64,000 nt of DNA, taken from positions 186,001 through 250,000 of the forward strand of contig VWVT01000005.1 in NCBI GenBank assembly GCA_008638415.1. Direction: 5' to 3'. The notes below the pieces were generated by a model that searched no databases, was not told where the DNA came from, and saw only the letters and a program-made list of their open reading frames with translations. The stretch comes from Nocardiopsis sinuspersici. Lineage in GTDB: Bacteria > Actinomycetota > Actinomycetes > Streptosporangiales > Streptosporangiaceae. The position numbers and the translations under genes were made by a program. This document shows, piece after piece, positions 9,618-18,548 of this stretch (its first letter is position 1; each line of letters begins with the position of its first letter).

Positions 9618-9678
9618 GATGATCTTGCTCTTGGTGGCACCCTCGATCGCCGACGGTGCCACTGGGAGCAAGATCATC
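9618..9678. repeat. 61-bp near-palindromic repeat, copy 1
   Basis: The outer arms are GATGATCTTGCTC (9618-9630) and its exact complement (9666-9678). The inner arms GGTGGCACC and GGTGCCACT pair with one mismatch. The element lies between the convergent HHE fusion and tadC genes. A second copy of identical length is at 51239-51299. It is probably a terminator-like or REP-type element. Confidence 0.8.
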
Positions 9679-9748
9679 GCCGTCGGGAGCCTGGCCGGGA
9701 AGCGCCGGCGCCTCGGCCCCGCCCCCTCTCCCGGGGGGCGGGGCCGCC

Positions 9749-10660
9749 TCAGCCGCCGAGGATGACACCGAGGTTGACCTCCGTGCCCAGGAACATCGAT
9801 CCCACGATGAGGATGAGCAGTCCCGGCAGCAGGGTCACCGCGGTCACCATCGTCACCCTCGGGTTCATCCGCTGGGCCTTGCGGCGCATGTACTGGGCGT
9901 CGGCCCGCCGCATGTCCCGGCTGATGTCCACCAGGGTGTCGCTGAGCGGGGCGCCCAGCTCCTCCGCCTGCTGGATCGCGGTCACGAACTTGCTCAGCGA
10001 CTCGTTGCGGTTGCGGCGCCGCAGCAGCTCGAACGCCTCCCGGCGCGAGGTGCCCAGCTCCATCTGCTGTAGGGCCAGCGTGAACTCGTCGGCGAGCACG
10101 CCCGGCATCGACTCGGCCACCCGTGCCACCGCCGCCCGGAAGGACATCCCCGCGCTCACCGTCACCGCGAGCACGTCCAGGAAGTCCGGCAGCTGCGACT
10201 GCACCCGGTCGGCCCGCTCCTGGCCCTGGACGTACAGGCTCAGGTCGGTCAGGCCGGTGAAGGCCAGCACCACCGTCCCGATCACCGGGTTGCCCGTCGT
10301 GAACAGCAGCAGCCCCAGGGGGCCGTACAGCACCACCTCGCCGACCTTGCGCCGCAGGTAGCGCTCCAGGGTCAGCCCGTCGGGCCGCCCCGCCGCCTCG
10401 ATGCGCTCGATGACGGACACCCGTACGCGCCGGCTCAGGGAGGCCTCCAGCGAGCGGGAGACCGGCCGCCCGACCGCCTCGGTGATCCGGTGCAGGACGA
10501 ACGTGTCGTCGGACCTGGTCCGCGCCGGGCGTGCGACCGGATCGTTCACCGCCACCCGGGTCCGCGACATGGTCAGGTGCAGGCCGTAGCACGCGACCAG
10601 CACGACCAGCGCGCTGGCCAGCGCGGCGGCGAGCGGCACCAGGGACAGGAGGTCGTTCAT
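9749..10660 (-). CDS. tadC: TadC-like inner-membrane platform protein (type II secretion F family)
   Basis: This 303-residue polytopic protein is the last gene of the Tad operon. It has an N-terminal membrane helix (about 8-28), helices near 115-145, the T2SF domain around 155-270 and a C-terminal helix pair. The T2SF core carries QLPDFLDVLAVTVSAGMSF and ALQQMELGTSRREAF. The protein would form, with TadB, the membrane platform that couples ATP hydrolysis by TadA to pilin insertion. The gene begins 13 bp after the tadB stop. Its own stop lies about 70 bp from the 61-bp palindrome. Confidence 0.9.
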   Translation of the reverse strand: MNDLLSLVPLAAALASALVVLVACYGLHLTMSRTRVAVNDPVARPARTRSDDTFVLHRITEAVGRPVSRSLEASLSRRVRVSVIERIEAAGRPDGLTLERYLRRKVGEVVLYGPLGLLLFTTGNPVIGTVVLAFTGLTDLSLYVQGQERADRVQSQLPDFLDVLAVTVSAGMSFRAAVARVAESMPGVLADEFTLALQQMELGTSRREAFELLRRRNRNESLSKFVTAIQQAEELGAPLSDTLVDISRDMRRADAQYMRRKAQRMNPRVTMVTAVTLLPGLLILIVGSMFLGTEVNLGVILGG

Positions 10661-10673
10661 CGGGAGCAGGTCC

Positions 10674-11606
10674 TCACAGGTCGAACTTGGTGATGCGGGA
10701 CACCAGCACGAAGCCGACGGCGAACAGCGCGGCCACCACCAGCAGCACCGTCACCCCCGCCACGGACGTGGTCATGACGCGCATGATGCCGGGCTCGATG
10801 GCGTTGATCAGGAACAGCGCGCCCACCGACATGAACCCCAGCGCCCACACGGTGCTCGTGGTCTCGCTGAGGATGGTCTGCACCTCGCGCCGGGTCTCCT
10901 TGCGGTTCTCCAGGGTGGTGGAGATGTTGCGCAGCGCCGTGACCAGGGAACCGCCCGAACGCGAGGCCACCACCAGCGTGGACAGCAGCACTCCCAGCTC
11001 GCGGGAGGGCATCCGCTCGCGCAGCTCCCGGACGACCTCCTCGAAGCTGGCTCCCAGCTTCATCGACTCGGCCATGCGCCCCAGCTCCTCACCGGCGGGC
11101 CCGTCCAGTTCCTCGGCGGCCATCGCCACGGCCGTGGGCAGGGCCAGGCCCGCCGAGGTCGCGTTGCCCAGCACCCGCGCCAGGTCCGGCAGCTGGGAGG
11201 TGAACTCCTCGCGCCGCTTGGCCTCGGCCCGGTTCAGGTAGGAGAAGAACAGGAACGCCACCCCGGCCGCCGCCAGCAGGCCGAAGAACGGCGCCAGCAC
11301 CTGCCAGACCACGACGACCGCCAGCAGCGCCCCGCCCGCCAGCGAGAGCACGAACGTGGACAGGCGCACCTCCGCGCCCGACCGGGCGATCCTGCGGTAC
11401 AGCCGCGCACCCCACTGGGTGCGGTAGATGGCCGCGTCCAGCCGTGCCATGGGCGTGGACGCCTCGTACTCGGCCTGGTCCAGGGCACTGCGGGCGGCGA
11501 TCAGCCGCCGCTGCTGGGCGCTGGCCACGAACTCCCACAGCGCCCACAACGCCAGCGCCAACACCACGGCCGTGCCGCCGAGGATCGCCACGAACTGCCA
11601 GTCCAC
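10674..11606 (-). CDS. tadB: TadB-like inner-membrane platform protein (type II secretion F family)
   Basis: The product is 310 residues from a GTG at 11606 preceded by GGAG. There is a helix at residues 4-25 and a pair around 95-130, then the T2SF domain (about 140-260) with QLPDLARVLGNATSAGLALPTA and GGSLVTALRNISTTLENR, and two C-terminal helices. As in other Tad systems it is larger at the N-terminus than simple T2SF halves and pairs with TadC. It lies between tadA (48 bp upstream) and tadC. Confidence 0.9.
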   Translation of the reverse strand: MDWQFVAILGGTAVVLALALWALWEFVASAQQRRLIAARSALDQAEYEASTPMARLDAAIYRTQWGARLYRRIARSGAEVRLSTFVLSLAGGALLAVVVVWQVLAPFFGLLAAAGVAFLFFSYLNRAEAKRREEFTSQLPDLARVLGNATSAGLALPTAVAMAAEELDGPAGEELGRMAESMKLGASFEEVVRELRERMPSRELGVLLSTLVVASRSGGSLVTALRNISTTLENRKETRREVQTILSETTSTVWALGFMSVGALFLINAIEPGIMRVMTTSVAGVTVLLVVAALFAVGFVLVSRITKFDL

Positions 11607-11654
11607 CGGGACTCCAATACGGTCGGGGTGCGCCCTCCCGGGCGCGGGGAGGGG

Positions 11655-12980
11655 TCATCGGTCATCGCGGGGCCGTTCCTCGGAGACCACCCCGAAGGAC
11701 GCCGGGACGGCCTCGCCCACGTGGTAGATCCGGCCGGCGATGTGCCGGGGCAGCGGGAAGTGCCGGAACTCGCCCTCCACGGCCCGGTTGGGACCCATGG
11801 GCATCGCCGCGAACCGCATCACCGGGTCCAGCCGGAACTCCTCGCGCCGCTGGGAGGAGACCACCGCGATCTCGTTGACCCGCCGCGACCCGTCCGGCCA
11901 CCGGCCCAGGTGCACGATGGCGTCCACCGCGTTGTTGATCTGGTCGCGGATCGCGTCGTAGGGCACGTTGCCCACGCCCAGGGTGGCCAGGGTCTGCAAC
12001 CGGTGGATGGCGTCGTCGGCCGAGTTGGCGTGCACCGTCACCAGCGAGCCGTCGTGGCCGGTGTTCATGGCCTGGAGCATGTCGATGGTCTCCGAGCCGC
12101 GGACCTCGCCGACGATGATGCGGTCCGGGCGCATCCGCAGCGCGTTGCGCACGAGGTCGCGGATGGCGATCTCGCCCCGGCCCTCGATGTTGGCCGGCCT
12201 GGACTCCAGCCGCACCACGTGGTCCTGCATCAGTTGCAGCTCGGCGGAGTCCTCGATGGTGACGATGCGCTCGTCGGAGGGCACGAACGCCGACATCGCG
12301 TTGAGGAAGGTCGTCTTGCCGGTACCGGTACCGCCCGACACCACGATGTTGAACCGGGCGCGCACCATCGCCGCCAGGAGGATGCCGGTGGGCGAGTCCA
12401 GGCTGCCCATCCGCACCAGTTCGTCGATCGGGTACGGCTTGGGGAACCGCCGGATGGTCAGGACCGGGCCCGACAGCGACAGCGGCGGGATGATCACGTT
12501 GACGCGCTCGCCCGTGGGCAGCCTCGCGTCCACCATCGGGGAGGCCTCGTCCACGCGGCGGTTGACCAGCGACACGATGCGGTCGATGGTCTGGTAGAGC
12601 TGCTCCTCGCCGTTGAACGCCGCGTCCACCCGCTGCATGCGGCCGCCGCGCTCGATGAACACGTTGTCGGGCCCGTTCACCATGATCTCGGTGATGGTCT
12701 CGTCGGCCAGCAGGGGCTCCAGCACGCCCAGCCCCAGGGCCTCGTCCACGACCCGCCGGATGAGCATCGAGCGCTCCCGGTCCGACAGCACCGGCCCCTC
12801 GCGGGTCAGGATGTGCCCCACGACCTTCTCCAGGCGGACCCGGCGCTGGGCCAGGGTCAGCCTGGTGAGGTCCTCGAGGTTGATCTCCTCCAGCAGGCGC
12901 CGCCGCCAGTGCGTGACGCTGCCGTGGTCGGCGCGCCCCTCGACACCGCGGTCCTCCTCCAAGCGGTCCTTCAGGCCCAT
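11655..12980 (-). CDS. tadA: TadA/CpaF-type pilus assembly ATPase
   Basis: This 441-residue secretion ATPase of the VirB11/CpaF family starts at an ATG at 12980 after AAGGAG. An N-terminal domain (about 1-180) is followed by RecA-like motifs. The Walker A is GGTGTGKTTFLNAM (about 216), the Asp box is ERIVTIEDSAEL, and the Walker B is RPDRIIVGEVRG. A conserved His sits in the MNTGHDGSLVTVHAN segment. It would form the hexameric motor that drives Flp pilin assembly through TadB/TadC. The usual length for the family is 420-480. The order cpaB-tadZ-tadE-tadE-tadA-tadB-tadC is normal for actinobacterial Tad loci. Confidence 0.95.
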   Translation of the reverse strand: MGLKDRLEEDRGVEGRADHGSVTHWRRRLLEEINLEDLTRLTLAQRRVRLEKVVGHILTREGPVLSDRERSMLIRRVVDEALGLGVLEPLLADETITEIMVNGPDNVFIERGGRMQRVDAAFNGEEQLYQTIDRIVSLVNRRVDEASPMVDARLPTGERVNVIIPPLSLSGPVLTIRRFPKPYPIDELVRMGSLDSPTGILLAAMVRARFNIVVSGGTGTGKTTFLNAMSAFVPSDERIVTIEDSAELQLMQDHVVRLESRPANIEGRGEIAIRDLVRNALRMRPDRIIVGEVRGSETIDMLQAMNTGHDGSLVTVHANSADDAIHRLQTLATLGVGNVPYDAIRDQINNAVDAIVHLGRWPDGSRRVNEIAVVSSQRREEFRLDPVMRFAAMPMGPNRAVEGEFRHFPLPRHIAGRIYHVGEAVPASFGVVSEERPRDDR

Positions 12981-13028
12981 GGCTTCGGTCTCCTTCCCCC
13001 TGGGCGGTCGCGGCGCGCCGCCTCCGCC

Positions 13029-13547
13029 TCACACATCGGGCATGTCCACGCGCCGGGTCAGCGTCAGGTCCAGGCCCACCGACGAGAACACGATCGGCAG
13101 CGGGTGCGAGACCTCCACGTAGAAGCCCCCGTGGTCGTCGCCGCCGCTGGTGACGGCCGCCTCGTCCAACCACGACGGCAGCGCACGGCGGGCGGCGGCC
13201 TCGGCCCCCTCCGACCGCTCGGCTCCGGCCACCCGCGCCCCGGCCCGGGCCGCGGACTCCAGGCGCTCGGCCGCGACGAAGGCCAGGAAGGCCTCGATCG
13301 CCAGGGCGGCGACCAGGAGCAGCACCGGGAAGATCGCGGCGAACTCCAGGAGCGGGCCGCCCCGGTCGCCGTCACGGCCCGGCCGGTCGCCGAGCAGCAG
13401 CCGTCGCGGTCCCCGGCGCCCGGCGTCGCGGTGACCGACGCCCTGCCGTCCGGTGCTTCGCCGCCCGGTGCTTCGCCGCCCGGTGCTTCGGCGCACGTCC
13501 GGCAGGACGGCACGGGACGGGTGGCCTCCGGCCGGATCCGCGCTCAC
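13029..13547 (-). CDS. TadE-like pseudopilin (second of two)
   Basis: A GTG at 13547 overlaps the stop of the upstream tadE-like gene (GTGA), giving 172 residues. A 70-residue Arg/Gly-rich leader contains three tandem copies of RRSTG, encoded by a 15-bp tandem repeat. It precedes the TadE motif GPLLEFAAIFPVLLLVAALA, with the conserved Glu and a single helix. The remainder is an extracytoplasmic domain ending in a beta-rich segment. TadE/TadF/TadG-type proteins are minor pseudopilins or envelope components of Tad systems. The long leader is unusual, and the true start could lie nearer the helix. Confidence 0.8.
   Translation of the reverse strand: MSADPAGGHPSRAVLPDVRRSTGRRSTGRRSTGRQGVGHRDAGRRGPRRLLLGDRPGRDGDRGGPLLEFAAIFPVLLLVAALAIEAFLAFVAAERLESAARAGARVAGAERSEGAEAAARRALPSWLDEAAVTSGGDDHGGFYVEVSHPLPIVFSSVGLDLTLTRRVDMPDV
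13451..13491. repeat. 15-bp tandem repeat in tadE-like leader
   Basis: Two full units of CGGTGCTTCGCCGCC (13451-13465 and 13466-13480) and a third partial unit encode RRSTG repeats in the cytoplasmic leader of the second TadE-like protein. Copy-number change would keep the frame. Confidence 0.8.
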
Positions 13548-14047
13548 GGTGTCACCCCCCGGGGCTCCACCTCGGTGACCACCCTGGCCTCCCCGGTGAC
13601 GTCCCACGGCCCGGAGGCCCCGGGCAGGAAGACCGGCATGGCCAGGGTCACCTGCGCGAAGCGGGCGCCGTCGCGCTCCACGACCTCCACGGTCATCGCC
13701 TCCCGGCCGTCCCAGGGCGCCCGGACCCGCTTGCGCGCCTCCTCGTCCACGCGCGCCATGTCGTCGGGGGTCACGGCGGCCTGGCGTGCGGCCTCGGCGG
13801 CACCGTGCGAGGCGTACATGGCGGTGACGCCGAGCAGCAGGACCTGCCACACCAGGGCCAGGGCCAGCATCAGGAACGGCACCGTGGCGGCGAACTCCAC
13901 GATGACCCCGCCATGGTCGCCACGGCGGTGGGACGGACCGCCCCGGCCGCCCCGGCGGCGCGTACGGACGCCCCCGTGGGCGCGGGCCCCCCACCGGCCG
14001 GCGCCGCTCCGGGCCGGGCGGCGGCCGGACTCAGCCACCGAACCCAC
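13544..14047 (-). CDS. TadE-like pseudopilin (first of two)
   Basis: This 167-residue protein starts at a GTG at 14047 after GGAGGAGG, inside the end of the tadZ gene (17-bp overlap). An Arg-rich leader precedes GGVIVEFAATVPFLMLALALVWQ, the TadE-type motif with Glu and one helix, then YASHGAAEAARQAAV and an extracytoplasmic beta-rich part. It is translationally coupled on both sides: overlap with tadZ upstream and a GTGA overlap with the next tadE-like gene. The pair is expected to act together as minor pilins. Confidence 0.85.
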   Translation of the reverse strand: MGSVAESGRRPARSGAGRWGARAHGGVRTRRRGGRGGPSHRRGDHGGVIVEFAATVPFLMLALALVWQVLLLGVTAMYASHGAAEAARQAAVTPDDMARVDEEARKRVRAPWDGREAMTVEVVERDGARFAQVTLAMPVFLPGASGPWDVTGEARVVTEVEPRGVTP

Positions 14048-15452
14048 CGAGACCTCCTCCGCCCCCGTGCGAGCCGGGCCCCGGGCGGTCGCCGCGGGAC
14101 GGGCCCAGCGGCGGGACCGGGGAGTGGCCGTTGCCCGCCACGTGGGAGGGGTTGGGCCCCGAGGCGTTCAGGAAGCCGGACACGTCGCGGGTGGAGGGCT
14201 TGGCGCCGCGCCGGTCGGCGAGGGAGGCGAAACCGCCCAGACCGCCGGGCGGGGTGGAGGCGCCGCCCTTGCCGCCCTGCCCCGACGCCGGGGGCGGGTC
14301 CAGCAGGTCCAGCTCCGCGGCCAGGCGCGCGAAGGCCTTGCGCAGCCCCTCGTCGGTCACCTTGGTGGGGTCGCCGTTGTTCTCCCCCGGCTCCAGCGCC
14401 CGGTAGGCGGCCGGAACCGGCGTACGCAGCACCCGGGTGCCCAGGAGCTGCTGGAGGAAGTCCGGCTGGATCTCGTTCTTGCGGCTGTGCCGGGTGACCA
14501 GCGAGTACACGTCCTCGTGCGAGCGCACCTGCAGCCGCTCCCACATGCCCATCAGCCGCTGGGCGCCGCGCATCGCGGGCACGTCCGGGGTGACGGTGAC
14601 GATCGCGCTGTCGGCCAGCTCCACCGCCATCGCGGTGGCCTCGTTCATGGTGGACCCGCAGTCCACCACCACCAGCTCGTAGCGGGAGCGCAGCGTGCCC
14701 AGGATCCGCCGGATGGCGCGGGCGCCGACGTCCTCGCCGCGTTCGCCGTGCTCGGGGGCGAGCAGCACGTGCGGCCCGCGCGGATCCACGTACAGGGTCT
14801 CCGAGAGCATCCCGGGCGTGATGTCGTCGCCGGCCTCCACCAGGTCGCTGATGGAGCGGCGGTGCCGCAGGTTGAGGAACGCGGGCAGGTCCCCGGTCTG
14901 CAGGTCCAGGTCGACCAGGCACACCACCCGGTCGGCGGCGGCCGCGACCATCGCCAGCTGTACCGCGCACGTGGTGGTGCCCACGCCCCCCTTGGCGCCG
15001 CTGATCGCCACGATCCGGCCGCGCACACCCGACGCGGGCAGGTCCAGGGAGGCCGACTCCAGGTGGCGGCGCAGCGTCCGCGACCACTCGGCGGCCTTGG
15101 TGATACGGGTCTCCAGTTCGGCGATGCCCGAGTCGTGGGGCATCACCCCGCGCGCGCCGGCCTCCATGGCCCCGGTGAAGGTGTCGGGGTCCATCGTGGG
15201 CGAGACCAGCAGGATCGCCAGCTGCGGATGGCGGTGGGACAGGTCGCGGATGGCGTCGAACACCGGGGCCGGCCCCAGGTCCTGGTGGATGAGGACCACG
15301 TCGACCTCGGGGAACTCCCCGGCGGCGTCGATCAGTGCCGACGTGGTGGGCCGGGAGGCCACCAGGTCGGCACTGCCCAGCTCCTCGAAACGCGCGGCGA
15401 GCACCATCTCCGACTCGGATGTGGGCATGCCCGCCAGGACACGGAAGTTCAA
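14031..15452 (-). CDS. tadZ: TadZ/CpaE-like MinD-type ATPase of the Tad locus
   Basis: The start is a TTG at 15452 preceded by a GGGGGG run, four bases after the cpaB-like stop. The product has 473 residues. Residues 1-130 form an atypical receiver-like domain (VDVVLIHQD, ILLVSPTMDPD). The MinD/ParA ATPase follows, with deviant Walker A SGAKGGVGTTT (about 150) and VCLVDLDLQTGDL. The C-terminal 80 residues are Gly/Pro-rich and probably disordered. TadZ proteins mark the cell position of the Tad apparatus, usually at a pole. No fault is seen in the ATPase motifs. Confidence 0.9.
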   Translation of the reverse strand: MNFRVLAGMPTSESEMVLAARFEELGSADLVASRPTTSALIDAAGEFPEVDVVLIHQDLGPAPVFDAIRDLSHRHPQLAILLVSPTMDPDTFTGAMEAGARGVMPHDSGIAELETRITKAAEWSRTLRRHLESASLDLPASGVRGRIVAISGAKGGVGTTTCAVQLAMVAAAADRVVCLVDLDLQTGDLPAFLNLRHRRSISDLVEAGDDITPGMLSETLYVDPRGPHVLLAPEHGERGEDVGARAIRRILGTLRSRYELVVVDCGSTMNEATAMAVELADSAIVTVTPDVPAMRGAQRLMGMWERLQVRSHEDVYSLVTRHSRKNEIQPDFLQQLLGTRVLRTPVPAAYRALEPGENNGDPTKVTDEGLRKAFARLAAELDLLDPPPASGQGGKGGASTPPGGLGGFASLADRRGAKPSTRDVSGFLNASGPNPSHVAGNGHSPVPPLGPSRGDRPGPGSHGGGGGLGGFGG

Positions 15453-15455
15453 CGC

Positions 15456-16229
15456 TTACCCCCCATGCGGCATACGCCGCCCGTTGGTCGTCTCACCCTC
15501 GTCGGGCGATCCGCCCTCGACGAGGGTGTCGAAGTCCCCGCTGCAGAAATCGGTGTCTCCCGGCGTGCCGCCGCCGTCGGGGCTCACCAGGGCCAGCCGC
15601 AGCTTGGTGGAGAAGTCCTCCGCGTAGGCGAGCTGGAGCGCGGCCTCCGAGTCCAGCCGGAAGGTCACCGGGACCACCCCGGACACACCGCCGCCCTCGC
15701 CCTCCTGGGTGCGCAGCTCGCCGATGCCGAGGACCTCCACCTCGGTGATGATCCGCACCGCGCAGGCCTCGCCGTGGTCGCGCGCCGGGAAGGTGCCGTA
15801 GATGTCCACGAACGACCCGCGGTGCACCTTGCCCGCCACGCCGGTCTCGGCGTCGACCATGATGGCGATCTCGCGCTCACCGGCGGTCAGGGTGGGCTGG
15901 GGCTGCACCATGCCGTGCTGCAGGTACACGCCCGCATCCAGGTGGGAGGCGGCGACGAGCTGCTGGTCCGAGGGGGTCTCGACGTCGGACAGGTCGGTGA
16001 GGAAGACCTCCGGGGCGAAGTACGTGCTCGGCACCTCGACCCTCTCCACGGAGTCCTCTCCGACGGGCTGGTAGGCGTCGACGGCCTCGGTCAGCCGCAG
16101 GACCGTGGTGGAGCCGCCGAGGCGGTCCTGCTGGCTGCTGAGGTAGGTGAACACGGAGGCGAACACGGCGACGGCGCCGATAGCGGCAACGACCATGAGC
16201 AGGACGCCGCGTCGCTGACGGGGGTTCAT
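15456..16229 (-). CDS. cpaB: CpaB/RcpC-like protein with SAF domain
   Basis: This 257-residue protein has a short basic N-terminus and one membrane helix (8-30). A SAF-like domain (about 45-105) contains VDAYQPVGEDSV, and an RcpC/CpaB C-terminal domain contains REIAIMVDAETGVAGKVHRGSFVDIYG. In Gram-negative Tad systems this protein works at the secretin. Here it is probably an envelope-spanning or wall-contacting component. It is the first gene of the compact operon; the next gene starts three bases after its stop. Confidence 0.88.
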   Translation of the reverse strand: MNPRQRRGVLLMVVAAIGAVAVFASVFTYLSSQQDRLGGSTTVLRLTEAVDAYQPVGEDSVERVEVPSTYFAPEVFLTDLSDVETPSDQQLVAASHLDAGVYLQHGMVQPQPTLTAGEREIAIMVDAETGVAGKVHRGSFVDIYGTFPARDHGEACAVRIITEVEVLGIGELRTQEGEGGGVSGVVPVTFRLDSEAALQLAYAEDFSTKLRLALVSPDGGGTPGDTDFCSGDFDTLVEGGSPDEGETTNGRRMPHGG

Positions 16230-16298
16230 AGGGGTTGCTTTTCCGTTTCCAGTGTCGTCGTGGGCCGTCCGCTCGCTTCCGGGGCGCGGTGGCGGTCC

Positions 16299-17399
16299 CT
16301 AACGGGAGTAGGTCCTGGGTGTCTCGGGGCGCGGGGCGAGGCTCGAAAGGGGCGGACCCCCCGGTCCGTCGGTGGGCGGTGGGGGAGGGTGCCCCGGCCC
16401 GGCGGGGGGAGGGTGCGCGGGTCCGGGGAGGGATGACGGGGACGGGGCGCCGCCGGGGGGACGCGGGGCGCCGTGCGGATCGTGTCCGTTGGCGGGCGGG
16501 GGAGCGGGTCGGGGCGCTGGCCGCGGTGTGGAGGGCCTGCTGGAGGCCCGGGCGGCGTTGGCCGAGCAGAAGGGGCAGGACCGGGCCGACACGGGCTCGC
16601 CGCACCAGGAGCAGCCGGAGGCGCGGATGGAGCCGGCGGCGTAGGCGAGGGCCTGGGGGTGGGCGCTCAGCGCCACGAACTCCACGTACTTGGCGGTTCC
16701 CCAGTACTCGGGGCCCAGGGGCTGTGCGGGCAGGGTGCGGGTCGCCACCGGCTGGATGGCCTGCGGGAGGTTGTCGTCGAATATCCCGGTGATGCCGGGG
16801 TCGGGTGTGGAGCACAGAAGCTGGACCGGTTGCACGGGCCGGAAGGGGAGGGCGGCGGCGACGTCGGCCGGGCGCATGCGTCCCACCTGGCGGGTGGGCG
16901 CGCAGTAGGCGAGGAAGGACACCGTCGGGGCGTAGGAGCCCATGTGCTGGCGCATCGAGGTGGGGATGGTGGACAGGCCGGAGACCGTCTTGAGCCAGGC
17001 TCCCGCGAGCAGGTGCCGTGGAAGCTCGTCGCACAGGGCGGCGACCATCCCCGGCGGCAGGTAGGGGGCGAGGTAGGCGAGCTGGTCGGCGACGAGGGAC
17101 AGGGCCAGGGGCGAGAGGTCGACGCCGATCCCGGCGATGTGGTCGGTGCGCATGGCGCCGCGGGCGAAGTTGACCGCCCGCTCGGCGTCCGAGGAGCGCC
17201 ACGCGGGATAGAGGGCCACGACCTTGCGGCCCGCGTCGGTCTCCTCCCTGGCGAAGGCGACGAACGCGGCGCTGCGTTCGCCGATGCCCTCTCCGCGCAT
17301 CGCGAACCGCCGGGCCCCGGCCTCGCCCACGTGGCCCGTGCTGGGGATGTCCGCCAACAGGGCGACGGTCGTCGCCGACCGAGGTAGGGCTCTGGACAC
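16299..17399 (-). CDS. Unknown protein with C-terminal zinc knuckle and Pro-rich tail
   Basis: I place the start at a GTG at 17399 eight bases after GGAG, giving 366 residues; longer starts have no ribosome site. I do not recognise a family. Residues 1-250 look like a soluble mixed domain (ALYPAWRSSDAERAVNFARGAM, LPPGMVAALCDELPRHLL). At about 275-295 is a four-Cys knuckle, CSWC...CPFC, a likely zinc site, followed by 70 residues of Pro/Ser/Gly. It is oriented with, and 69 bp upstream of, the cpaB-led Tad operon. It may be a regulator or accessory of that locus, but nothing in the sequence proves it. Confidence 0.6.
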   Translation of the reverse strand: MSRALPRSATTVALLADIPSTGHVGEAGARRFAMRGEGIGERSAAFVAFAREETDAGRKVVALYPAWRSSDAERAVNFARGAMRTDHIAGIGVDLSPLALSLVADQLAYLAPYLPPGMVAALCDELPRHLLAGAWLKTVSGLSTIPTSMRQHMGSYAPTVSFLAYCAPTRQVGRMRPADVAAALPFRPVQPVQLLCSTPDPGITGIFDDNLPQAIQPVATRTLPAQPLGPEYWGTAKYVEFVALSAHPQALAYAAGSIRASGCSWCGEPVSARSCPFCSANAARASSRPSTPRPAPRPAPPPANGHDPHGAPRPPGGAPSPSSLPGPAHPPPAGPGHPPPPPTDGPGGPPLSSLAPRPETPRTYSR

Positions 17400-18003
17400 T
17401 GGGCAAGCTCCATCGGTTCTGCACACTGGGGGAGACTGCTGAGCGGTCTTGCGAAGGTGCCACTCGGACGCATCGTAACGAATGTGTGGCTGAGCGCGGG
17501 AGGTCTCGCGTTCATCGCCCCCGGAGGCGAGGTGTGAGGTGGTGGAGGGGTTGGGGAGCGCGGGGTCGGTGGGCGTGACTCGGGTGGTGGGGCTCCCGTG
17601 CTGGCCGAAGGGGATCGGATCGTGTCCGTGTGCGTCACCGCCTCTCAGAGGAGCCGTCGCGGGGGCTGGCCGCATGTGGCCAACACGTGGACAGACTGGT
17701 ATGTGACCGTTTTTGAGCTGTTTGTGTTTTGTGTTGGGTTTTGAGCTTCAGGTGATCTCCTGAGGCTGTTTTGCACCTCCCGTCCTTCCCTCTCCAAGGA
17801 TGCCTCTCCTCTCCCCGTCCCACCAGTGCCCCAGGCCAGGTTGTGGACGACTCCCCCCGGAAGGGGAGCGGCCGCTCGGGCGGTGCGGGCGCGGCGAGGC
17901 GACGGATGACGCCCGTCCGTGGTTGGAGCGGTGGCGTGCGGGAACGAATCAGACAGGTTTCGCGTCATATCTTGAGAAGCCACACGCCCCTGAGGAGACC
18001 GAG
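17400..18003. other. Divergent intergenic region with an AT-richer segment
   Basis: About 600 bases between the zinc-knuckle gene and the YkvA gene. A relatively AT-rich stretch (about 17695-17765) stands out and probably holds a promoter. No convincing gene, RNA or repeat is visible. Confidence 0.4.
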
Positions 18004-18438
18004 ATGCGCAAGGCAAACCGTGCCGCGGCCGGAGCCGCCGCCTGGCGGGTCATCCAGAACACCGACGGCGACGTCTCCGTGTGGAAGCGCGCCGGGGCGG
18101 TCCCGCGAATGATCGGCGCCAAGCTGCGCGGACGCTACCCCGAACTGAGCACCGCCAAACTGCTCGGGATGCTCGCGCTGGTGGCCTACATCCTCTCGCC
18201 GGTCGACTTCATTCCCGAACTGCTCTTCCTGCTGCCCGGACTGGCCGACGACGTCGGTGCCGCCGTGTGGCTGACCACCGTGGCGCTCGGCGAGAGCGAG
18301 CGCTTCGTCCGGTGGGAGCGCCGGAACGAGGCGCAGCAGGCCTTCCAGCAGGCCAACCGGCCCGGCCGGGATGACGGCGTCCCCGGGCAGGACGGGTACG
18401 CGCACGACGACGGTCGCGGCACGCGGCAGAGGCGCTGA
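18004..18438 (+). CDS. YkvA family (DUF1232) membrane protein
   Basis: The product is 144 residues from an ATG after GAGGAGACC. The DUF1232 core is clear: LSTAKLLGMLALVAYILSPVDFIPELL, with the diagnostic SP-(V/I)-D-(F/L)-IP motif inside a membrane helix, followed by a second helix GLADDVGAAVWLTTVAL. The tail is charged. The biochemical role of the family is unknown. The gene stands alone and is followed by a strong hairpin. Confidence 0.9.
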   Translation: MRKANRAAAGAAAWRVIQNTDGDVSVWKRAGAVPRMIGAKLRGRYPELSTAKLLGMLALVAYILSPVDFIPELLFLLPGLADDVGAAVWLTTVALGESERFVRWERRNEAQQAFQQANRPGRDDGVPGQDGYAHDDGRGTRQRR

Positions 18439-18548
18439 GCCCTCCGTTCCCCGCGCCGCCGCCGGGCGGCTCCGGACCGGGCCGCGCACGGATCCCGGTC
18501 CGCTCGCGACCGGCGCGAGCCCTGGACCGCCCACGGACCCGAACGCCC

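Noticed and set aside
11628..16436. Very long open frame on the plus strand opposite the Tad locus (about 1600 codons)
   Set aside because: It is the antisense of the tad genes, a usual consequence of high GC. It has no domain signal and its composition mirrors the sense genes.
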